From positions 1,178,001 to 1,242,000 of the forward strand of contig OY755178.1 of the NCBI GenBank assembly GCA_963576735.1: a stretch of 64,000 nucleotides of DNA, written 5' to 3'. A program made the position numbers and the translations under genes. The notes below the pieces were generated by a model. The model searched no databases. It was not told the DNA's origin and saw nothing but the letters and a program-made list of their open reading frames with translations. Within the stretch, counting starts at the first letter, position 1; every line of letters begins with the position of its first letter. Below, piece by piece: positions 43,594 through 55,500 of the stretch. This DNA comes from Bedellia somnulentella (Eukaryota > Arthropoda > Insecta > Lepidoptera > Bedelliidae).

Positions 43594-46500
43594 GTGAGTA
43601 GTACTTCTAAAACGACACCCATGGCCCTGTAATAAACCGTAAGCCTGAAATTCGAGGTCTTCTGTATGTACTTGACAGACACTTTCGTAATATATCATGG
43701 TTTGAACTCAATCTTGTAGAATCGTCTGAGAGATAACTAGAGTTTCATTTAACTGTAAACAATATTTATATGCATGTCAATATTGATGAAAGTTTGTGAT
43801 GCTGTAGAAAACTGCACACTCATGTGATAACACAAGGTTCTTGCTATGAATCCCAAATAGGGGTAGCTGGAGCTTCAAATTACAAATTCTCAATACATAT
43901 CATATCAAAAATAAGTGTCTTATTATGGAAATTAATTGATGGTTCTATAGCTTAGTTGCCCAACAGCCACTTAAAAAGCCTTATACCCTTAGATACCTCA
44001 TAAGCCAACTGTGGGATAACATGGGTCAGTGCTATTCTAAGCCAGCACTGCATAGGTATGACTTATCTTATGACATTCCTACATACTCAGGGCTATAAAT
44101 TCAAAACAGGGTAGCCATACATACAAACATATTCTCAGGCCGTTAGTTCCCATTGGGGTAGGCAGAGACTATCAATCGCCACTTTGTATGATACTGACAA
44201 ACCTTCTTCATTCACATTCATCAATCTTTTCATACATGCTCTTTTATTATATTCTCAAAACAGGGTAGCCAGAGCTTCTAAATTTGAAATTATTCAATCA
44301 CTTTTGGATGTTGAAGAGGAAATTGTAAAATAAAGGTTGTTGGTGTTGGGTCTCCAACAGCATTACCCTACAATAACTTCAAAAGCCCAATTACCCTAAC
44401 TCCCCTCTTATGACAACTGTGGTAAGAAATGGGTTAGTGTTATTTTATGCTACTAATTCCAACTACACAGAAGTTATCTAATGACATAGAATTAATCTCA
44501 GCGTATGGGTTCACTTAGTTATTGATATTATAAGAGTGCTCCTAATTAAATCCAGATCTCATTTAGAATTTGAGAAAATGTGTTTTAGCATACTTGATGG
44601 GTTTTCCAAATAAGAAGAAGAAGAGAAATTTATTCACATTTGAACTACTATACAGTTTACTTAAACATTAAAATTATAAATGAGACATAAAAAGTGATAA
44701 AAAATATATATAAATTAAACAAATGTGAAAAGGTCCTGCCTTAGCTTATTGTTGTGTGTTTTACACACAACACTGATTTCAGTCAGGACCCATTTGGAGT
44801 GACACAAATAATATACATTTCAAGCAACATAAAATGATTGACAACAAAATAACAGTTATTTAAAAACAAAATACAAAAAAGTCGACCAATAATCTGGCCT
44901 TACATAACTTGCACTATTACATTTAAAAATATCATATAATTAACAAATAAAGAAAAAATAATAATTAAAAATAAGCTATGTTGGTGTACACCACTTGTTG
45001 TATATGGGTGTCTTGTATTGTTTTGCATCTCCTAATACAATAGTAAGCAGTTGTGTATGATATAATCTTATTAAAACTTAAATGGACCCCTCATAGCTGC
45101 TGCTAGATAAATGAAGCTACAGTGCACTTATGGCCAACCGTTAAATAAGTTTAATAGTGACATTACTAGTGTTATGAAATCTAACATTAAAAGCAGATTC
45201 ATAAAACCTTCCAATATCATTGTATATCCTCTCATGTAGCATACTAAGTATTTTTGCCTTTTTTATTTTCAGGTGGAGTGGGCTAGGTAGAATTTTCTCA
45301 TTAACCTCTGAAAAGGTGTTGTTATCAGGAGTTGGATATGCTGTCACTATTATCTACATTGTAATATTGATTACAACATATGTGGTGGGAGAAACGGTAC
45401 TGGCGCACCAGTCTTTGCTGTGGGAGGCATTCTTCCTGTTTGCTGTTTTAGTGCTCAACTTTTTGGTAGCATTAAATGAAGAATATATATTTCATAATGA
45501 AATACCATTTAGGGTAAAGAAAATATTAGGTAAGCAATCATATTTTAACTATATTTATATTAGCATTTATTACTAGCACTACATACAATTTCAAAATTAA
45601 TGCATTAATTGTTTTAATCAATAATTTATAGAAATGTTTAACTAGTAATGGCAAAGCCACTCTAGAAATTCAGATCCATAGATTCTGAAAATAATCATTT
45701 TCTGCTAAGATGTTGTTATATCCTTATGGTACAGCCTACTAGCATATATGTAGAAAGCTTATACTGGATCAGTATATATTTGCAGTTCACTCAGAAGCAC
45801 TACTGGAGATAATACTCATACAATATATTACATTTGTTTTAAGTGCTTGCCATGACCGAAATCAGTCGGACAGATCAGTCAGTTAAAACAATTATAAATC
45901 ATTCCAAAAAAACAAGAATGAAATTAACCGAAGATAGTTTGACTGTTGGTTTCATGATTGTTTAAGATTATTTCATTTCCAGTGTAATGTGTGCCTTTGT
46001 CTTACTTGTTTTACCTCAGATTTAGTTTTAATGATGTTTTATTTTTTGCTTTAACTATTATGATCGAGTTAAACTATGTACATCAGTCTAGCTATCTGAC
46101 TGCATTGTACAGATACACAAATAATTAAAAGCTACTTCAATCAATTAACTAGTAAATTTGTTTCAGAGGCTCTTGAAGACGCAGCAGAAAAGTGTGTTTG
46201 GAGCATAGAGCACTATCCTCATTTGTGCGCCCCATTTTCTCCCTGCGTCACACTGCAATGGACCTACAGAGACGGTATACACTTCAATTAATAATAAACC
46301 TTCACATCAATGATATAGTCAAGGCCAGTATTCCTATCTCATAATAAATGGAGCTTGAGATGTAACTTGTCTATTTGGCAAGGGGTAAGGTCAGCAAAAA
46401 GCCTGACCTCTATCACTTCTATGGACTAAATTAATATTACATCATGCAAGTAAATAGTCTATTTCATTTCGTGGATGTTGCATGAGGTGATTAGGAGTTT

Positions 46501-49500
46501 CTAAGTTTTTTGTAAGATCCATCACTAAAGCATCCTTTATTTCATTCAATTTCTCCATTCAATGGCCATGCTATGGCTTCCCTGTTTTATGTTTTAAAAA
46601 AGTGTAGGTATATGTGGTTGTGAGGGAAGCAAGACAGATTTATCAGGAGCGTGCCAAGTGGCGCATGACAGTGTACACCTACCCCGACGGTAATAATGTG
46701 GTAAGTGATGTGTGGATATTGTTGTGGGCAGGCGCGCTGGTGAACCTGCCGTGGGCGCTGCTGGTGGCGGGCGACGTGGTGTCGCTGCGGCCCGGGCAGG
46801 ACGCGCCCGGACGCTGCGCCGCGCTGCACGACCACCACGAGCTGGACAGCGGACAGGTCTTCGTGCCGCCCACGCAGGTATGCCCGGTTTCAGGAGCTGC
46901 CGGGAGGATTCAGATATAGTAACAAGATAGATGTAGTGTCAAGAATTAAAAAACGTATATGAAAATAAATATACAGACATATTATACACAGATCAAGTTA
47001 GCCCCAAACTATGTAAAACTTATGTTGTGAGTTATGAGATAGGTACTAACTTAACGATATATTTAATATTATGTAATACACATTTAAAGTTCATCCAAGA
47101 CTAAGAAACAATCATATATAGTCATCTCACTAACTTTTCTCTCAGAGGGGATCGAACCCGCCTGATCGAAAAGCTTGTCACCTATCTACTCGGTCACAGT
47201 CGTCGTCAATTAATATAGATGAAGCTCGAAAACTTTGCCAGAATCTCTCTCATCTCCTTCCAATTTTATAGACATTTTTCACCACAATAATTAAAGGTCG
47301 TATTCTCATACAGCCAAAGCACAAGGAGATGTTTGCAAAGCCGCGCCTGCGCACGCCGCACCAAAACAAACTGTACCGGATGTTGGAGACGCCATATTTG
47401 AAAAATCTCAAAATTACTTTGGAGCAAGCGACTAAACGGCCAATCAGTGTCTTTGAGAAACAAAGATATTTCGTGAGTACATCTGGATATACATTTTATT
47501 TTAAATTAATTAATATATATTTTACAAAATGTAGGCATTAAGCCTACGCCATTATGATGTAGCGACGCGCTGTCAGTACACAATGACGCGCACTACATAG
47601 AAACGCTGACAGTGCAAGAAGAATCACATTCCACAGCAACACGTCACACGCGTCATCAAGACTCGCCATACAAATCGTACATCGCGCAATCGAAGTTTCT
47701 AAAATGTTTACTATATATACAAGTTCCAACTTAATACAGTTGGACCGTGGTCCCCAGGCATACCACCGCCTGGCGGAAGATCTTCCCTTTTCCTCCACAT
47801 TGGTGACCACCGACTACAGAACACGATGGCGTCCTTCTAAGCACAAGGAGTCATTTGGATTGGCCAGACAAGTACGAGCAGCAAAAGGATATCAAAGGAC
47901 AGCAGACAAAATGCGCTTCGAATCCACGGCTCACGAAACACGACTCGCAGCACGGCAGCAATGGGACACGCAACGGGGCACCCACACCGTGGCTATTGGA
48001 GTCAGCATTGAGGTTCCGGCACACATGGCCGTCGAGCATACACACACTGGCACGAAGATATGGAGTCAAAAATTTCCTGTTGGAGGGGGAGTAATGTAGC
48101 GACGCGCTGTCAGTACACAATGACGCGCACTACATAGAAACGCTGACAGTGCAAGAAGAATCACATTCCACAGCAACACGTCACACGCGTCATCAAGACT
48201 CGCCATACAAATCGTACATCGCGCAATCGAAGTTTCTAAAATGTTTACTATATATACAAGTTCCAACTTAATACAGTTGGACCGCGGTCCCCAGGCATAC
48301 CACCGCCTGGCGGAAGATCTTCTCTTTTCCTCCACATGCTCTATTTTGGTTGTCTAATTTCGTTATTTTTCTTATGCAATGTTGACTTCTCAAGTTTTTA
48401 CATTAAACTCACATTTTATATAATAATAATCGGGATTAACCAACGAACATTTTTAAAACCACTTACGTGATATGTTTGCCCGACGTTTCGGCACACCTAC
48501 TGGTGCCGTGGTCGCGGGCTGACTGACGAGCTGGCTCGGCTGCTAGTTTGTGATTGACGAGTTCTTAAAGTACCCTCACATCACTCAATCACAGAATGTT
48601 ATTAGGGTTGCGACACATTACACTAACAATGTCCGATGATGTTGTACTAGACATCACCTTGCGACGCGAACACTTATTATAAATCACTGGCTCCCACGTA
48701 AAAGATAAACGATAGCCACTTTCTTGGTTGAAACTCTCGTGTTTTTTAATTTCTATCGCTTCACGCACAATTCGAGAATAGTAATTGCGATCATTGGAAA
48801 GGACGGTTGGTTTATGGAGTTCAATCAAGCAATAAAAGAAAGGTTTTAAATATTTGATATATTTCGTAAGAATAAATGGATGTCGTTGCTGGATTATCCC
48901 AAATAAAGGGCGATGGGAAAAAACGTCCCCACCATCCAACAGATTTCAAACAAGTGTTATTTGAAACATCTATTAGAATAGAGAACTTTTTACTATGGCG
49001 ACATATTTCAGATGCTTGGGGTTTAGATTTTATAATATATTCTTCTTTTTTACTTACCCATTTACTTAGTGTGCATTAAAAAGGACTAGAATATGGCGAT
49101 CTAAATAATCTATACTTATAATAAATCTGTAGAGAGGTCAATTCTGTACATATAATATATTTTCAAAATAACTATCAGGGGGTGATAAGTGATCGATACT
49201 GATGCCAAAAATGTAATCAGTAATTTTTTTGTCTGTCTGTCTGTCGGTTTGAATGTGCCTTATGGAAACAAAAAGTACTCGACGGATTTTAACAAAACTT
49301 GGCACAATTATTCTTCATACTCCTGGGCAGGTTATAGTATTCTTTTCAACAGAGAAGTGAAGGGGAATTGTGGGAAATTTTGGGAAAACGAGAGAAGTTA
49401 CTCCATTGTTTAAGCTTCCGTCGCGTGTGCAGCTTTAATGGTTAAAGTTACATAGAAATCATGTATGACGGAAATATTCTTCATAAAATTGTCTGAAAAA

Positions 49501-52500
49501 AAATCCGCAACAGTATATGTGTATCTTTTATGGTTGACTCACAATAACACGTGTAACCCCTGATAGCTTAGCAGTTCGGAGCATTCTGATTATATTTGTT
49601 TACTCTGACGTTTAAAATACTCTCATCATCAGCCCACACTCGTCCACTGCTGGACATAGGCATCTCTCATGGCGCGCCACCTCTTCCTATCCTCGGCCAG
49701 CCTCATCCAACCACTCCCGGCCACCTGCTTTAGGTCGTCGGTCCAGCGGGCTGGAGGGCGCCCCACACTGCGTCTGCCAGTGCGTGGTCTCCACTCAAGA
49801 ACTCGTCTTCCCCAGCGGTTATCGGTTCTTCGGCAGATGTGACCAGCCCACTGCCACTTCAACTTGCTGATCCGATGAGCTACGTCGGCCACTTTAGTTC
49901 TCTGTCGGATCACGTCATTTCTGATGCGATCCAACAGAGTGATGCCGAGCATAGCTCTCTCCATCGCTCTTTGAGTGACTTTGAATTGGTGGACTAGTCC
50001 AGCCGTGAGTGTCCACGTTTCCGCACCATACGTTAACACTGGCAGGACGCACTGGTTAAAAACCTTAGTCTTCACACATTGTGGGATGGCCGAGGAGAAG
50101 ATATGCCGACGTTTTCCAAAAGCAGCCCAGCCCAGCTGGATGCGTCTTGCAGCCTCTTTGTCGAAGCTGTTTCTACCGAGTCGTAGCGTCTGACCTAGGT
50201 AGACGTACTCCGGCACAACTTCGAGCTCTGCTCCCTCGACAAGAACTGGTGTTGGCTGAACAAGACGATTGAACATGATTTTCGTCTTGTCCAAGTTCAT
50301 GCCAAGCCCCACTCGCCGAGAGGCTGAGTTTAGGCTACTAATCATCCCGCCGAGATCCTCCAGCGTTTCTGCCATAACGACTATGTCGTCCGCAAACCTG
50401 AGGTGTGAGATGTACTCGCCGTTGACACATATACCTTTTCCGTTCCAGTTCATCATCTTGAAGACGTCCTCCAACGCATTCGTGAACAGTTTCGGGGATA
50501 TGACATCCCCCTGTGTCACCCCTCGCTGCAGTTGGATGGGTTCCGTCTTTTGATCCTGTACTTGGACGGTCATGGTCGCAGCATTGTACAAGTGTCTCAA
50601 CACCTCAATGTAGCGCCAGTCGATTCGACAACGCTGTAAGGATTGTAGAACAGCCCAGGTTTCGATGGAGTCGAAGGCTTTTTCATAGTCCACGAATGCT
50701 AGACACAGCGGCTGATTATACTCTTCGGTTTTCTGTATAATCTGCCGTACTGTGTGGATGTGGTCTACGGTGCTAAAGCCTTTTCAAAACCCAGCCTGCT
50801 CCACGGGCTGGAACTCGTCGAACCTATGGGCAAGACGATTCGAGATGACCCGTGAGAACATCTTATATACGTGGCTCAAGAGCGCGATCCTCACTCGAAA
50901 ATACTCTCACTCATCCCTAATTTAAAAAAGGCAATATTAATACCTATTCAACAAAAAAAAAAACATAGAAATCGATAGAGAAACACCGAAATTATACATG
51001 AAATAAGCCATCGCGCCCGTGACCAAAACCAAATCTTTACTAATTTACATATTACATACTAGATGGCGCCAGTAATTGCATTCTACACCACGTAATGATT
51101 TCTTTTTTAGATTGTTATAAATACTTCATAGCGTTTTATTTCAAAATTTGCTAATAAACGTTAATACTTCAAAATCACCAAACTACGGTAACATTATTTT
51201 TTAGAAACCAAAAAAATATTTTTTTTTCTTAATTTCATTCCTTCCCCGCCTTCACCTCCCCGGAGATCGCCACACACGCACCGACTAGGTAAGCAGATAG
51301 TCGCATTCGTCACTCGTTCGGTTTCGCTACTCTCGTGGTTATCATTATCGGCTTGTTTACGACGCACAACGACCCTTGCTTGTTTACTGGACTTTGTGAA
51401 TATCTTGGTGATTGACCTTGTCACGTTAAAGTACTTTGATTTTGAGAACGTTTTGGCACAATTATGGATACAGGACGTCAATGTACATAGAATCGTCATT
51501 TGTTTACGTGAAATATGCCTTTTTGTTTGTAGAAAAAAATATTTTAGTTTAAAAATAAATACATTTTTGCCGAGAAGTTATTTTTTTATTATAAAAAAAC
51601 CCAAATGTTTTTGCAATTAACACAGGTACTTTAGACTTTTTTGGGTCCCAATGAACAAATTGACACTTATCCCATGACTGTTGTAGGGTGGGGACGGGGT
51701 TCATACAAAATCGCCCATGGTCTTTTGCTCTCAGGTTGGTTTCAGAGGACCATGATTTTCATTCTCAAATAGGCTCGATCGAATAATATATAAATATAAT
51801 ATTTTCGTTATAATATATGATATTATAACGAAATTCAAATATTGGTAAATAAGGTTTTAAAAAAAGTTTTTATAAGATGAGATATACACACATCAAAACT
51901 GTCTAGGGATCAACATATATTTTTGCAATAACTTTTCTCCTGATTGATATTAATTAAAATTTTCTTTAAGGATTCATCAAATAAAGTGTTTTCGTTTGTC
52001 CACAGTAACGATAAACCAAGTCACCTTTGCATTAATAAAGAAAGGAGGATGGTCATTTTGGTCCCCATGCTCAATCAAGTTGAATCATGTATCATTCTAA
52101 AGCCCTGTTAGTGTAGAAAAAAGACTATGGGAGCAATCTTGTTAGAGCTGCCGATTTTGATGTACAGTTTTTTGAAAATCTTGATTTGGTAAATTATGTG
52201 AAATTATGATTATTAATGTTTCTGGTGTAACTTAGTAATTACGTTATACTTGAAACATCTCACTTAACTATTTGCAATACATTGTCAAAATTAAATCAAA
52301 AATGTATCAAAAACATGAAACAAACATGACGAACAGTCTTGTGAAAAAAATTTATTATGTTATCTTCTAAAATAACCTTTCCAACAACGTATCACTCATC
52401 CTGATTGGTGCGGGGACCAGGTGCCATACATTTGTGCCCATCCTCCTTTGCCATTTTCCTAATAAAGAGATTTTGGAAATTTGAACCACTAACATTAAAG

Positions 52501-55500
52501 TTCGATAAAAAGACTGTAATTCGTGTTTCTACCGCAAACACTAACAACACAAGAACATCGGTTTGGTATACTCAAAATGAGTTCATCCAAATCACGCTGT
52601 GGAATAGCCGCCCATGTCCGTTGCAACAAACAAAAAAAGGTCTTCTTGCGACTGGATACCCTCCATATTCGGCAGAGCTCTTCTCTGTAGCATATCCCAT
52701 GCATGCTCAATCGGGTTAAAGTCTGGCGACTGAGCAGGCCAGGGCAGGACATTGTAGTTAGCTGCGGCGAGAGTCTGTCTTGAAAGCACACGAAACGCCA
52801 TTGTTCTTCTGCTCAATTTCTGTGTTGAAGAGCGAATTCATATCGAATCCTACGATTGTGCATTGCTATACGTGGTACCCGTAGCGGTCTTCGGGAAAGA
52901 AGGTTTACTTCATGCAAGCGATTTCTGACTGTTTGGTCGCTAATTAAGTTCCCTGAAGAGCGATGAAGGCTAACATCATTGCGGTTATTTTTGGAGCTCT
53001 TCGAGCTGTGATTTGAATGTTTCGGTCTTGTCTCCGTGTGATGCAGCGAAACCGTCCTCCATGGCGCTCAGCCACTGTACCAGTGCTTCGGTAACGTGTC
53101 CAAAGTCGACCGATAACACTCTGACTCGTATTCAGAGCTAAAGCCACAGTACGTTGCCGGGAACCAGCTTCTATCATTCCCATGGCTCTGAGCATTTCTT
53201 CCCTGCTTAAATGACGTCGCCGCCCATAAAAACGTTGGTTTTAATCAGTAGTAGGAAAACAGTAGCACTAATAATGTTTTCAATGCGTTGTATGTTTTTA
53301 TAGGGAAAATATTGATGACTGATTTTCATCTTTTACTCGAATTTGACTGGCAGTTCGTGTTTCAAATTATGAAATGTACGAAAAAAGGATCCATATAATT
53401 TATAAAATCCCTAGCTTTTTGCTCGCGACTGCGTCCGCGTCGACTATATTTTTTGCTTCCAGTTTGTATAAAAAAATAAATAAAAGTTATATAAAAGATA
53501 TGTAGTAGATATAAAGTTATATAAAGGACATTGAGGCTTTTTAAGTGATTGTTCATTGATGCAGTTGGAGACCCAACACTAAAATCTTTTATTTGACTAC
53601 CTTTTCCCCATTCAACTTCCAAAAGTGGATGAAGAATTACTATCTCCGAAGCTATGGCTACCCATTTTGGGATTTATGGCCGTTAGTGTATGATCCCGGG
53701 TCTCTCGAATGTTCATAGAGGTTAGATTTACCGCTACGCCACATAGACGCTAACTTTAACGGCAAATTTAAAATACCCTTTATTTTACATATAACATAAC
53801 ATAAACATAAACGTTCACGCCGTTTATCCCCGAAGGGGTTGGCAGAGGTACCAATACTCCTGAACTCACATGGCAAGCGCCATCTAGTTTCCAGAGAAGG
53901 TACCCACGTTTTGCTTAGACAGTGTACTCACGTGATAGGGGGCAGGCCTATCGCCGTTTTGTACGAATACACTGTCACATGACTAAGTACAACTCAGCCA
54001 TGTGGGTTTCCTCACGATGTTTTTCCCTCACCGTTAGCAACCATGATAAATTAACCACACATATCCCTTTATTTTCTTACAGTTTTACTATTGACAAACA
54101 ATTAAATTTACTCCCGCTCTCGCTGTATAATGCCGCATTTTTATACCCTACCGATTTCGAATGAATAAAGATAAAACAGCAAGTAAGTAAATGATTGGAA
54201 AAGTGCACCGAGTAATTGTATGAGCTACAGGTTAAAGCGCTAGATATTCCACTTCTTACGTATCTTAAAAAACATCGATACCACGGCTTAAAAACACCCA
54301 GCGCCATCTATTGCTTACCTCAAGAACTAACGTAACGTAAATACTTACACCAATTAGTAATTCATTTATTTATGGTTATTTCAGGATAAGTAGATATAAA
54401 CAAACAGTTTAGATAATAAAACAAATTGTACGTCATCCCTCGGGAATTTTTGATGCTGTTCATAGGTGATTGTTAAATTTATCAAATTTTTCGGTATGTT
54501 TTGGGTTTTTTTGACGGTAATTTATTAAAACGCTGGTTTATTAGAATAATAGTCGGACAGATGTAGTTGGAGATTCATTCATTTTTCGGAACCATTATTA
54601 TTTCCCGCATAAAAATGCTTGATACCTAGACACTTTTGATGTGTGTACACACCCTCACGCCATTAGTTCCCATACGGAAGTAAACTTTGGAAACCCATAC
54701 AAACATGTACAACTTAGCAATGGGGGTTTCCTTACAATGTTGATAATTGAATCACACGTATTATTTTAGAAAAGACAAATTGGTGTAGGGCCAATCCGGT
54801 GGCTGATTATGTATCGTTATCGACGGCGATTGTGTTGCAAGATGCAAGTGTCGCTGTCGAAAGTGTCAAATCGCATACTAATTGACAGCGACAGCAACCA
54901 TCGTGCAATTTGCGACACAATCGTCAGTTGCAAAAGTTATGTAATCAGGGGGCCGATGAGTTACATATATATTACCATCATTTAGTATTTATCTATACTA
55001 TAATAAGACTGTAACGAGGTCAAAACTGTACATTGAAGAAAAAAATAAATAAATACCGGTGGCATATGTTTATTTTTTTGATACTGAAGCCAAATTTGAA
55101 CTTTTTGAAAAAAATGTCTGTATGTCTGTCCGTCTGTATGTCCGGTCATCACGTTCATTCTACCAGACAGATCTTGGTCAAATTTTGTATGAATGTAGCT
55201 TATACACCTGGCCAACATATAGGATATCATTCATCCCGGATTTCGCAAGGGTTCCCACAGGAGCATAAAAAAACCCTAACATTCCAAACCAAATCGTTAC
55301 TAATGTATATATTTTATACTAGATGGCGCGAGTAGTTGCTTTCTACATCGCGGTATGAGTTCTTCTTTTCTTTGTTATAAATACTTCAGTTCAGACTTAA
55401 CTTTTATGACAAATCAAAGTCTGCCGGGTCAGTTAGTTTGTAAGTAAATATTAACATACATTACATTGCAACCCAAACTTAGAACTGCTATCTATGACTG

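Noticed and set aside
47704..48099. 131-codon frame inside the TRIM-like element
   Set aside because: It runs from LTR through primer-site position to polypurine tract and matches no protein I know.
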